The notes below the pieces were generated by a model, which was not told the DNA's origin, did no database searches, and worked only from the letters and a program-made list of their open reading frames with translations. 64,000 nt of DNA from Mesostigma viride. Its lineage: Eukaryota > Streptophyta > Mesostigmatophyceae > Mesostigmatales > Mesostigmataceae. Every line of letters begins with the position of its first letter. Position 1 is the stretch's first letter. Both the position numbers and the translations under genes were made by a program. The stretch spans positions 5,173,895-5,237,894 of the forward strand of contig RPFO01000104.1 in assembly GCA_009746045.1 (NCBI GenBank). Reading direction: 5' to 3'. Below, in pieces: positions 20,988-30,575 of this stretch.

Positions 20988-21256
20988 TTCACTAAGTTTT
21001 TGAGGAGTTGTTTTGGATATATAACGCTCAACTTTCCCATCCGATTTTCTTCGAAATGCCACCCAGTAGCTGTTTTGTTGCCTCCAGGTGAGTTTAACGT
21101 GTATCGAACCTTTGACTTTTGGTTGTCAAACAGGTCGAGTGCATAGTCACTGTGGTGGAGATTGATACCCAGCATACCCCAATGCGTCGTTGCCGCATTT
21201 CTCCAGTTCTGATGGGCATCTGTCGTGGCCGGGTGATATTTATTCGTCAAAGACAT
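20984..21256 (-). CDS. PLV small hypothetical protein, 90 aa
   Basis: ATG 21256 (MSLTNKYHPATTDAHQNW) is preferred to the upstream alternative because the extension is Cys/Phe-rich and unlike the rest. Contains THWGMLGINLHHSDYALDLF. The stop overlaps the next gene's ATG by 4 bp. Function unknown. Confidence 0.5.
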   Translation of the reverse strand: MSLTNKYHPATTDAHQNWRNAATTHWGMLGINLHHSDYALDLFDNQKSKVRYTLNSPGGNKTATGWHFEENRMGKLSVIYPKQLLKNLVK

Positions 21257-21383
21257 AGTGTTTTCCGCGAACGAAATAAAGGCGTCGTTGCTCCCAAGAT
21301 ATAGTTGAAAACACAGAAGAAAGGGCCGTCTATGAGCTGCTCTGAAAAAACCACACATTTGCTAGGTGCAGGAGTGGCTGTTT

Positions 21384-23039
21384 TTACATATAGAATTTTT
21401 CAGGAGACCCTTCAAAGTAATATTTCGTCGCTTCTGTTTGCAACGCGGTCACAGAGTGGCGCGAGAACGATTCTAGGGAATGAAGAGTCGTAACAGGCCC
21501 GTATATCTCCATGTTCCCCCCTGACAGATTTGGCGAGTCCTTTGCGGTTATAATCCTGTATCTGAGTTCTACATCATCGCCTTCGGATGGATTTTGAAAC
21601 GTCGTTGTCTTCAACGTCCCATCCAAGGCCCCTTGAGATACTCCGTTCGCCAACAGATGAAAACCGGTGAGAGGAGGCAACGACTTTCCCCACCCCACAT
21701 CATGGTCCGCGTAGACGCCGTTGATCGCGATTTTTACAGGGTTTAGATATGAAATGTAGGAACTTGGTGTCCGGATGCCGGAGTGCAGTTGGCTCATTTT
21801 TGAAACGCATACCATCACCCCTCCTTTGTGGGTGGTGTAGGAGGTGAGGGTCGAGTCGTTGTAGACGTCTATCTCGTAGTTCATATACTTGTTACTATCT
21901 GCCGCGACTGGCGCGGTGATTACGGCGTCTTCCCCGCGCAGTCCCCCGTTTTGCGAGAGGGAGACTCCGCCGATGGTCGGAGTGGTCGGCGTGAGCTGGG
22001 TGGAATTCATGTACCACCTGATGGGGAGTTTGCGTTGGTATGCGAAGGGGGTCGTCATCTTTATGCCCTGTTTGAGGGTCGTTCCCTCTACGACCTCCCA
22101 ATTAGCGGTGGTTGGATTGGTGCTCCAGTAGAGTGCGTTCACAGGGTCAATCGGACCCATTCGCCAGTCCGTCAGTGGCGAGTATGTACGCGTGATGGTG
22201 AAGGATCTCCCAGTTAGTGGAAGGCGGCGGTTGTCGTCGCGAATCGTGGCGAAAGACAACAACTCCACGCGGAGAGGGAGGCCGTTAAATCGAGATCCGC
22301 CGAGACCATAGAAAGAGTCGGAAAAGTATGGATATCCTACCTCTCCGTCCACAACGCTCTCCCCCGTGCGCGCCTGGGTCGTGTGGTAGTCGCGATAGGT
22401 AAACTTACAGATTCCACTCGCGTCGCCATTCGTAACGTTGTAGGGCAGCTGGACTCGCACATCCTGGTCATTGATGACGTTGAACGCGTTTTGGTGCGAC
22501 ACGGTCGTCCCGTCTTCGAGATGGAGGACGAAATCCCCGTTCAAGTTAGCTATCGACGTTTTGCCTACCCCGTGTTGGTCAAAAAGGTAGTCCAATTGCG
22601 CGCGGGTCAGGACTCTGCCACCAGGGTCTAGCAACGTATCAGGGCTAAAGTCGAAGACGTGGTACTGGGTCGCTCCCACTTTCGCCGTAAGGTAAGGTTC
22701 ATTTAGAGTGAGATCGTCGACTAAAGTAGTCCCTGATTTAAAATAGGAATACCCATTCACGACGAGACTGTAAGCAAGTTCCGATGGGTCGCTTGCGGTC
22801 TCGTCGTCGTAATTGTCTCCGAGTCGCACATTTGTCGGCTGGCTCGGGTAGAAAATTTTGAATCCGTCGACAACGAGTGACTCATCGAATGGATGTGAAA
22901 TGCCAAGAAGTAACGTCACGCTAGCTTGAAGCCCATCTATGTCTGTTTCGATGTTAGAAACACGCTCCTCCATTTCAGGGTCGAGCGTTAACCCGGTGGC
23001 GAGATTGGTCGGTCTGCTCAATGTTGTTAGAACGACCAT
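21384..23039 (-). CDS. PLV large structural-like protein, 551 aa
   Basis: The longest intact viral frame, from ATG 23039. Residues about 20-45 form a short coiled coil (EMEERVSNIETDIDGLQASV). The rest is beta-rich and Thr/Ser/Asn-rich with repeated Y/F/G patterns (GEVGYPYFSDSFYGLGGSRF). A trimeric fibre or spike built on an N-terminal coiled coil is a reasonable inference, but no named family is recognised. It heads the leftward transcription unit, 24 bp from the divergent rightward unit. Confidence 0.6.
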   Translation of the reverse strand: MVVLTTLSRPTNLATGLTLDPEMEERVSNIETDIDGLQASVTLLLGISHPFDESLVVDGFKIFYPSQPTNVRLGDNYDDETASDPSELAYSLVVNGYSYFKSGTTLVDDLTLNEPYLTAKVGATQYHVFDFSPDTLLDPGGRVLTRAQLDYLFDQHGVGKTSIANLNGDFVLHLEDGTTVSHQNAFNVINDQDVRVQLPYNVTNGDASGICKFTYRDYHTTQARTGESVVDGEVGYPYFSDSFYGLGGSRFNGLPLRVELLSFATIRDDNRRLPLTGRSFTITRTYSPLTDWRMGPIDPVNALYWSTNPTTANWEVVEGTTLKQGIKMTTPFAYQRKLPIRWYMNSTQLTPTTPTIGGVSLSQNGGLRGEDAVITAPVAADSNKYMNYEIDVYNDSTLTSYTTHKGGVMVCVSKMSQLHSGIRTPSSYISYLNPVKIAINGVYADHDVGWGKSLPPLTGFHLLANGVSQGALDGTLKTTTFQNPSEGDDVELRYRIITAKDSPNLSGGNMEIYGPVTTLHSLESFSRHSVTALQTEATKYYFEGSPEKFYM

Positions 23040-23063
23040 TTATTATCTACCTAGAATATAAAC
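23040..23063. promoter_or_regulatory. Divergent promoter region between the two viral arms
   Basis: Only 24 bp separate the start codons of the leftward 551-aa gene and the rightward coiled-coil gene. It is AT-rich with a gaatataaac string. Both transcription units must start here or within the neighbouring coding ends. Confidence 0.45.
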
Positions 23064-23591
23064 ATGGCCTCTGAGGCTTCAGAGACCCCAACGAGCTACC
23101 AAGACGAAACCTTCGCCGAGACGCGGGAAGAGCAGGTTGACCTGGTCAAGACAATTCGAAAGGGACAACCGCTGAATGATGAACAGAAAAAAGCCCTTCG
23201 CGACAAAATGAGGGTTTACCAGCAACGCGCAAAAGCCGAGAGGGAGAAGAGACGAAACGAAGAAAAGGAGGCAGAGATAACGAAACGAAAGGTCCTTGCA
23301 AAGGAATTGGAGATTCAGCGGCAAAGGCTAGTCGAACTCGAGCTGCAAGAAGCCCGCAACAAATCGCGGATTGAACGCCTTCTCGCTGAAGATTCCGTCG
23401 CCTCAACCCCCGCCGACACGCCAAAACCAAGACGGGGTCGAAAGCCCAAGGAGACAGAGCCGGACTCTCCGCCACCCCCGATCAAGACCCGACAGCTCCC
23501 ACCTCCACCACCGCCACCTGTCGCGATGACGCCATACGAGATGCGCATGGCCGCCATCCGCGCGTCTCTCCTTGCTAGTCTGGACGATTAA
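23064..23591 (+). CDS. PLV coiled-coil protein with AT-hook-like motif, 175 aa
   Basis: ATG 23064. Residues about 45-115 are a long charged helix (AKAEREKRRNEEKEAEITKR), a clear coiled coil. It is followed by a KPRRGRKPK AT-hook-like motif and a proline run (LPPPPPPPVA). The C-terminus (TPYEMRMAAIRASL) recurs in spirit in the primase-helicase (LSPYEMRLKAVYEL), suggesting a shared short interaction motif. Function unknown. Adjacent to the packaging ATPase. Confidence 0.6.
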   Translation: MASEASETPTSYQDETFAETREEQVDLVKTIRKGQPLNDEQKKALRDKMRVYQQRAKAEREKRRNEEKEAEITKRKVLAKELEIQRQRLVELELQEARNKSRIERLLAEDSVASTPADTPKPRRGRKPKETEPDSPPPPIKTRQLPPPPPPPVAMTPYEMRMAAIRASLLASLDD

Positions 23592-23603
23592 AATGTCTTC
23601 AGA

Positions 23604-24487
23604 ATGATAATGGCTATCATCGAAGAGCGACGAATTCATTCACTTGAGAACAAAGACATCAAGCAACGATACGCCCCACAGCGTCCTGCTCCACCGAATA
23701 TGCCGAGTCTTCATTTCATCGCAAACTTCTGCGGAGCTCGACGGTCTGGGAAAACTACATCGGCAGTCAACATGGCGAAGGCTTACTTTGCTAACAACTC
23801 ATTCGACAAGCTGTACCTCATTTCAGGGAGTGCCCACACGGAGCCAAAATACAAGGAGCTCCCGGAACCAGCTATGACGATGGAAGTCTACTCTAACCTG
23901 GCATTCGATGGGATGATAGATCATATAAAGTCTGACCTCCACGAATACGAGAGGTACAAGGACGATCTCAAGGTCTGGGAAACGTTCAAACGCGAATACG
24001 TGGATGGGAAAAAAACGCAGAACTCATGGACCTCTCCATGTACCTACGCCTTGATGCAATGAACTGGGATAAACCTGCGACAAGGTTCGAGCACGGTCCT
24101 CCTTCGTCGCTCATTCTGATAGACGACATGCAAGGCAGTGCCCTCTATCAGAGCTCTAGCAAAAACGCTGTTGCGGCTTTCGCGTTCAAACACAGACACT
24201 TCCTCACGAGCATGATTTTCCTGACACAGGCGTACACAAGCGGTGGCGTACCACGAGCAGTGCGAGCGAATATATCGTTTCTTGCGCTGTTCAGAACGAA
24301 GGACCATCGAGCCGCGCGACAGATCGCGGAAGAGAGCGCGGGGGCTGTGGCGCCGGACGAGTTTCTCGCGCTATGGGACCACGCCGTCAAGGACGATCCT
24401 CACGACTTCTTCGCTGTCGACTTCGACCAGCGCGACCCGAAAAAAATGTTTCGTCGAAACTTCAATACATTTCTCTCGATAAAATAA
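23604..24487 (+). pseudogene. PLV packaging ATPase (A32/FtsK-HerA type), one frameshift
   Basis: Starts at ATG 23604 (or 23610). Walker A is GARRSGKTT at about residue 45; Walker B is LILIDDMQGS in the second frame. Downstream, an FLTQAYTSGGVPRAVRANIS segment fits the arginine-finger/sensor region of the family. The two frames join in a run of seven A residues (24009-24015): a shift of -1 there gives continuous reading. Total about 294 codons, normal for this family. The protein pumps viral DNA into capsids. The lesion may be a true mutation, a homopolymer base-call error or a frameshift signal. Confidence 0.8.
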
Positions 24488-24509
24488 TTTTCTCTGAACA
24501 TGATATACT

Positions 24510-25004
24510 ATGGATATTCCGTCCATCAAACGATACGCAGGCGCCGAGAAGGAGTACGTGTTGGACACCCAAGCACTCCTCCGATATTGTTCGGGTTCTC
24601 GACTGGGGCAGAAAACTCTAGAACGTGTCGTCAGGATCCTTCAAGAAGCAGGCCACCACGACACGATTCCGTCCACCTGTCACGACATGAGCCCCGAAAT
24701 CCGATTGGCCATCCTCGCCTTGGTGGGCGATCGCAGGCGTCCACGTGGGCGCTCACCCTCCAAAACGGAAAAACGACACGAACCGAAACGGCCTCGAGGG
24801 CGCCCAAGGATCCACCCCGTAGGGTATAAAAAGCCTCGAGCCAAAAAATTGTCTCATGTTCAGTCATCAGATGACGGTGACCGTAGAGGAGCGTCGCGAG
24901 CAATGGCGACGGGCCCAGGCGAAGAGGCGAGCAATCGCCCGCGACCAGACGAACTGCATCTCGGCGAAAAGCAAGGTCAAGAAGGGCGTCTGGAATCCCA
25001 GTGA
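24510..25004 (+). CDS. PLV AT-hook DNA-binding-like protein, up to 164 aa
   Basis: ATG 24510 (MDIPSIKRYAGAEKEYVLDT). The N-terminal ~70 residues look helical (KTLERVVRILQEAGHHDTIP). Two AT-hook-like motifs follow (RRPRGRSP and KRPRGRPRIHP). The last ~50 codons overlap the integrase gene by 149 bp and read as low-complexity, so the true end may be shorter. Probably binds viral or host AT-rich DNA. Confidence 0.5.
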   Translation: MDIPSIKRYAGAEKEYVLDTQALLRYCSGSRLGQKTLERVVRILQEAGHHDTIPSTCHDMSPEIRLAILALVGDRRRPRGRSPSKTEKRHEPKRPRGRPRIHPVGYKKPRAKKLSHVQSSDDGDRRGASRAMATGPGEEASNRPRPDELHLGEKQGQEGRLESQ

Positions 25005-26118
25005 TCGATGGATCGCAAATAACCCCGAGTGTGCGGAAAAAATCGGCTTGCAGGCGACCTCTCCACCCTCGCCGGAGCCACCGCACCACGAGGAATCGCC
25101 TGCGCGAGCTGGAGGAGGGCGGTACTGGACCTTCGACGAGGCCGTCGCCGCAGCGGAAGCGCGACCAGAGCAGCACGAGCGTGGCAGGCCATCGAAGGAG
25201 CGCGGGGCGACTCGCAAGACCGCTTTGGGATACATTGGCAGGATGCGGGTCCTGCTCGACAAACTGGGGTGCTCGCAGTACGAGTCCGTTGATTGCCTTG
25301 CCGACACAGCTCGTGTTCTTCGCGTGGTGCACGAGACATCAGAACCCAAGCGCAAGACCCAGCACTCGAAGGACGACGCCTGGAGGGAGAATGAGAAGCA
25401 GCTCCTCGGGGTCATCAACGGCGTGAACCGAATGATGCCGCCCGAGAAGAGGCTCCCAAGTCACGTTACGGACGCGTACACTGCTCGCGTCAGGGAGCTG
25501 AAGGTTGGTGACCTGGACAGACGGTTTGACCGTGCCGAGAACAAGCCGCTGAGGTACACGTACGAACAGCTCCAGAAGATCGCCAAAGCAGAGTACGAAG
25601 CCGATCCCACGTCCGACGCCGCGCTCATGGGCTTGATCTATCTCTCGGGTGAAGATCTACCACCGACGCGTTACAATCACGACCAGATGCGCATCGTCGA
25701 CTCGGTCGCTGAGCTAGGACCGCACGAGAACGGCTACATCCCGAGCGAGAGGAGATTCTACATCCAGAATTTCAAAACGCAGCACAGCATGCCAGTTTAT
25801 GACGTCGTCATCCCGAAGAAGTACGGAAAGCTCATCAAAGCGTTAGATGCCCGTGCTAAGGCTGGACAGAAATTCCTTTTCGAATCAGAGCCTGGCATTC
25901 CGATCAAACACGAGCTCTACAGCGCCCGTTACAACCGGATTTACGGAGGCATCGACGCCACGCGACAAGCATACATCACTCGTTTCCTGAAGGGCGCTTC
26001 ATTTAAGAAACGTAAATGGGCTGGCGACATGATGGGCCATGACGTACTGACAGGAGCCGTTTACGAGAGGCAGGGTGGCGAGACTGGCGGACGTCGGCTG
26101 AGGCCGAGGAAAAAGTAG
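24856..26118 (+). CDS. PLV tyrosine recombinase (integrase), 420 aa
   Basis: An intact frame from ATG 24856 (alternative ATG 24871). The N-terminal part is basic; a core-binding-like region follows (LGYIGRMRVLLDKL, then KQLLGVINGVNRMM). The catalytic domain shows box I arginine (LPPTRYNHDQM), the beta-hairpin lysine (IQNFKTQHSMPVYDVVIP), a second arginine (DATRQAYITRF), and histidine with the nucleophilic tyrosine (MMGHDVLTGAVYER). Tyrosine recombinases are the usual integrases of many PLVs and virophages. It probably mediated insertion into the TTAA-repeat site. The C-terminus is basic (GGRRLRPRKK). Confidence 0.78.
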   Translation: MFSHQMTVTVEERREQWRRAQAKRRAIARDQTNCISAKSKVKKGVWNPSDRWIANNPECAEKIGLQATSPPSPEPPHHEESPARAGGGRYWTFDEAVAAAEARPEQHERGRPSKERGATRKTALGYIGRMRVLLDKLGCSQYESVDCLADTARVLRVVHETSEPKRKTQHSKDDAWRENEKQLLGVINGVNRMMPPEKRLPSHVTDAYTARVRELKVGDLDRRFDRAENKPLRYTYEQLQKIAKAEYEADPTSDAALMGLIYLSGEDLPPTRYNHDQMRIVDSVAELGPHENGYIPSERRFYIQNFKTQHSMPVYDVVIPKKYGKLIKALDARAKAGQKFLFESEPGIPIKHELYSARYNRIYGGIDATRQAYITRFLKGASFKKRKWAGDMMGHDVLTGAVYERQGGETGGRRLRPRKK

Positions 26119-26288
26119 ATAGTTTCCCGTGGGAAATTTTCATGAATGTCGAAAAGGGTATTCTAAACTGCATGCATTATACAGGGAATATAAAAGTTCC
26201 ATGGGAACATTTTTCTCGAGGGTCGAGGTTCGAGGGTTTGGCATTTTATAATCTGAATTTTTTTTTTCTAAACAAGTAATATACTATC
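26119..26288. other. AT-rich intergenic spacer upstream of primase-helicase
   Basis: A 170-bp AT-rich stretch with tttttttt and tataatct strings. It is the only sizeable non-coding gap in the right arm, so it is a candidate promoter for the primase-helicase gene. Confidence 0.35.
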
Positions 26289-29200
26289 ATGTCGTCTGAA
26301 CCGAGTCGTGTCGTCACAGTCGAACCTTCTAGAAAGCACCGTGGGAGTATAAAGGACGTTGACATTCCGTGGCTGGCTCTACTCCACCCACCACCCGAGG
26401 CCACCCATGAGACCATGAACAAGGTCGTCACGCAGTGGCGCTACAAGAAGGCTCCCACAAAAGAGGCTGGGGTGTCTCTCGGCCATCGCTTCATTTGCGC
26501 GCGTGGCATCAACACGAAGGACGCCAACGAGTACGCGCATTATGGCAACCTCGCAGACTTTTCGCGGATCTATGCGGAGTGTGCTGCTCATCCCGTTCGC
26601 CGCACGCTCGACGAAGTCATACAACCCGACGACCCGTCGTGGGCGTACGTCGACATTGACGACAAGGTCGACCCAGATGACGAGCGTCTGGCGAACATCG
26701 ATTACCCGGGACACTTTCGCCGTGTTCACGACGAGTACTGCCGCGTCGTCCTGAACATCGCAACCAAGGACTTTCGCTACGAGGTCAGCACGGCGTCTCG
26801 CATGAAGAAGGATTTGTTCAAGTCGTCTTTCCACATCGTCGTGCGCGGTCTCGTTCTTGCCGACCTGGACGCGAGAGTGTTTTGGTACAGCGGCCTCACC
26901 GATTTCATCAAGCGCGCTTCTTTCGACCTGTCATCTCCCGTTCACGAGGACGCGCACGAGCTGCTGAAGTTCAAAGTGAACGGTCAAGAGCAATTCGACG
27001 AGATCTGCCGCCACCCAGCTGACTATTTCGGTGAAATGGACACGGTGATAGACGAAGCAGTCTACAGGAGAGACAGTCTTTTCCGATGCGTCGGGATGCA
27101 CAAATTCGGGGACACTGACCCTCTGGGAATTCTGCGCACATGTGAAGGCTCGTCTAGTGACTTCCTCGACCATCTCATCAACATCTACTCGCCGGACGAC
27201 GTCTCGGGCGGGGTATTGGTGAGTGCGCCCCCGGACTGGGCGGCATCGTTGAAGAGGAGAGGGGTTCGCGGACGTCGCGAGTGCACGGTGAAGGCGGCGG
27301 GCAAGGACATTGACGTTTCTGCATCTCTCGCGGCGATGGAGAAGGTGGCTCCGGAGTGTGACTATCTCGAGTGCGGCTACATTGAGTTGTCTCCAGACGT
27401 CAAGCTCGTGAGGGTGAAGTACCAGCAATGCGACGATCACATCTGCCTCATATGCAACAAGGTGCACGAGAAGAACGGCCCATTCACGCTCCAATACCCG
27501 TCAGGACAAGTTTTTTATGACTGCTACAGGAAATCGCCAGACGCTCGCAAGATCGAGATCGCACCTCCCGTGATGCAGCAACCGGGATCTGACCAAGTGC
27601 CGTTCACTCACACGTATTCGTCCGAAAAAATCAAGCCATTCAGCTGGGATGCGCTATTTGGGGGACCGCATAAGAGCACCTTCCTCGTCCAGTCCAACTG
27701 CGGGACAGGTAAATCTGAGAGGATTCGTGAACTCGTCAACGAGGCGGTGAGGAGGGATCCAGGTATTCGCGTGTGCTGCATCGTTGCCAACATCAGCCTG
27801 TCCAAGGAGGAGGATCGCAACTACAAGTCTCTGGGCGAGGGGGAGGACGATTGCATGGGAGGACAACGCGTTCCATATCTTGTCCAATGACCCGAATTTC
27901 CGTCACTACCTCAGCGGTCCGAAGGGGATGATGTCTGATGACAGGGTGCTGGTCGTTCTTAACAGCATCTTGCGCGTCACAGACCAACCGTTCGATCTCC
28001 TCATCCTAGACGAAATATATAACACCCTCACCGCGATTTCGCAGGGCCACGTGAAATACAAGCGCGAGGTGTTGAGGAAGTTCATCAGGCTCATTGAGAC
28101 GTCCAAGGTCGTGATTGCGCTAGACGCTACCGTTACTCGAAAGGTATACGAGTTCATAGCGGCCTATCGCGCGGCGGATACTATGGAGGTGGATTGCAAC
28201 ACCTTCAGGCGCCCTACCAACAGGACTCTGCGATGGGTGGACGTGACATCAGAAAAGAACTGGCGAAAGGTCTGCGTGGACCGCTTTGTCGCTGAGTGTG
28301 AGAGGAGGATAGAGGCCGGAGAGAGGATTTTCTGCCCAATGTCTGGCAAAAAAGAGGCCGCCATGGCGTATGAGGCACTCAAACCCTTCATCGACAAGCG
28401 CAAGAACGGGCGTCTCTACACTAGTCTGACGAGCAAGGAGGATCTGGAGGTTGGCGCGAATGCTGCGTGGGCTGACTTGGACTTTTTGATCTTCAGCCCC
28501 ACGATCACGGTTGGAGTCAGCTACACGGAGCACACGTTCGACAGCATGGTGGGACTCTTCATCAACGGGGACACTACGCGAGCTACACGACAACCCTCCA
28601 GCAAATTTTCAGGGTGCGCCACTTAGTCAAGGGAGAGATGGTCATCTTCTATCGAGACACGACTTCGCTTCTTGACAGGCCTCCAACGGACTACGGTACG
28701 ATCGTCGAGAACATGATCGCGGGGGACACTGCGCTCATCCAGCTGCTGTTCGACAACGCCGACGTAGTCTGCGACTGGAGCGCGGACAAGTCGCGTATCT
28801 ATGACAGAAATTGCCCCAAGTTCCGTCTCTTCTGCCGGAACCAGCAAGATCTCGCGGTGTCGAGGTCCCACTACAAGGGAAATCTCATCAAGATACTGAC
28901 GGAGGACTACGGCGTGGAGGTGTCGGCAGTGGAGGAGTTGGGGGACATCGACGCCCCTCCGCTTCCGGTACTAGAAGATCCAGACAAGGACAGGGAGGTG
29001 GTGCTTCTGAGCGAGGAGGAGTACAAGGATCTAGAGGGGAGAATCGGCGGCACGGTTCCACTTTCACCGTACGAAATGCGTCTGAAGGCGGTGTACGAAC
29101 TGGTTCACCGGTTGTACATGATTCCGTATGATCTCATCGACGACGAGCTCCCTCAAATTCTGGACAAGGAGATGGGGAGGAAGGCGTACGCTGGCATTCG

Positions 29201-29774
29201 GCAATATTCGAAGTTGACGGGACTAGGAACCAAGGAGCATTTCAGAGACAATCTGTTGATTCTGCAGAAGTCAGAGTCCTTGTTTGATTTGAAGGCGTAT
29301 TCTCGTTTTGGACTAGCACAGTCTCTGGCCATTACGCTCAAGCTACTAGAAGGGACGCCTATCATCGACTTCATCACGACGGCTGATCCGTCCAATCTCA
29401 CAATGAAGTTGACGCGCGACGAGACGATTGCACTAGGGAATAAAATTGATAGCGAAATTGCCGACAAGGCCTGGTTCATGCGCTCAACATTTGGATACCA
29501 ACGGCGAGCAGGCGAGGCTGGTAGTTTGTCTTTTGCACAGTGTAGCGGGCTCGTCAACAGGTTGTTAAGCCCGACTCTGGGAATTTCTGCCAAAGGGGCG
29601 AAGGGCAACAGCCGTGGCGGTGGTTACTTGGAAATTTCGAAGGCGGACATGCACGCGTTTCTTGATAGGTATAAACCCTCGTGGTGGGGCGATGAGAAGG
29701 ATTATTCGATCACGTCGTTGTCTGGCCTGTCGATGGATGAAATCGCTCCTTTCCTGCAGGGAGCGGATAAGTAA
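26289..29774 (+). pseudogene. PLV primase (AEP) fused to UL9-like SF2 helicase, two frameshifts
   Basis: About 1160 codons from ATG 26289 to TAA 29774. The primase part has the archaeo-eukaryotic primase signature: SWAYVDIDDKVD (metal-binding D-x-D), KKDLFKSSFHIVVRG, and LFRCVGMHKFGD. A Cys-rich segment (CDDHICLICNKVHEKNG) may bind zinc. The helicase has Walker A SNCGTGKSERI, Walker B LLILDEIYN, an ALDATVT motif, and a motif VI TLQQIFRVRHLVKG, as in herpesvirus origin-binding-protein-type helicases. The frame shifts near 27850 and again near 28570-28600, each by one base. It would prime and unwind viral DNA. No polymerase is encoded, so a host polymerase is presumably recruited. Confidence 0.8.
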
Positions 29775-29872
29775 TAAATATTTTTAATGGAACGCGTTTC
29801 TGCCATGCATGTAGTCATCGTTGCCAGCGACAACTGCTTCCCATGCAAATCGGAGGCCCATCCGGTTCGGGT
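29775..29872. terminator. 3' end region of the rightward viral unit
   Basis: About 100 bp between the primase-helicase stop and the right TIR, beginning taataaatattttt, an AT-rich signal suited to polyadenylation or termination. No hairpin is evident. Confidence 0.3.
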
Positions 29873-30575
29873 CACACCCCGCCGCGCGGCCCTCGCCGGC
29901 TCCCTCACCCTGCGAGGACATGGCGAAAAATTGGGCGGTCTTTTCTTAAGAGTAAGTACGTGCAATTTTTCGCCACATCCAACAACCCACGCCACCTCAG
30001 CGCCGGCCAGTGGGGGAAGGTGGCGAAAAATTGGGCGTTCTTTTCTTAAGAGTAAGTACGTGCAATTTTTCGCCATCACTCTCACACCTTGACAAACACC
30101 TCCTATACCCCGCGCCAAGGGGTGGCAGGGTGGCGAAAAATTGGGCGTTCTTTATTAAGAGTAAGTACGTGCAATTTTTCGCCATCACTCTCACACCTTG
30201 ACAAACACCTCCTATGACCCGCGCCAAGGGGTGGCAGGGTGGCGAAAAATTGGGCGTTCTTTATATAAGAGTAAGTACGTGCAATTTTTCGCCATCCTTG
30301 TCACACCCCCAACACACCATCACAACTGCCGGGGTGGTGACAGATGCCAGCCTAAATCTCACAACCTGGTGAGCAGTGGTGGCAGGGGCACTTATGTTTT
30401 TGCAAGTGGTTTAGGGTTTTAGGGTTTAGGGCTTAGGGTGAGACCCATCCTAGGCCGCGGTCACTATAGGGTCACTATAGGGGTGGCAGATGCCAGCATA
30501 AGGGTGGTGCACTTCTCCTAGTCGCGATGACGGAATGATGACGGAATGATGATGGAAGCTACTTAATTAATTAAT
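29873..30575 (-). repeat. Right terminal inverted repeat of the PLV
   Basis: Reverse complement of the left TIR with only two one-base indels. The four palindromic modules lie at 29921-29975, 30021-30075, 30131-30184 and 30240-30294. Telomere-like TTTAGGG variants lie at 30409-30439, near the outer end. Beyond the final ggaagctact is a TTAA run shared with the left flank. Confidence 0.93.

Larger units (their letters stand above)
12115..30575. mobile_element. Integrated polinton-like virus (PLV) provirus
   Basis: An 18.46-kb unit bounded by inverted repeats (12115-12817 and 29873-30575) that match base for base except for two single-base indels. Inside are the PLV hallmark genes: double-jelly-roll-type major capsid protein, minor capsid protein, A32/FtsK-type packaging ATPase, tyrosine recombinase and primase-helicase. 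They form two arms diverging at 23040-23063. Neither a protein-primed DNA polymerase B nor a cysteine protease is visible, so it differs from classical Polintons. Both sides continue into TTAA repeats, the likely integration site. Family calls rest on motif reading, not on a database search. Confidence 0.88.

Noticed and set aside
12115-30575. Classical Polinton/Maverick
   Set aside because: No protein-primed PolB, no retroviral-type integrase and no adenovirus-type protease were found. Tyrosine recombinase and primase-helicase point to a PLV instead.
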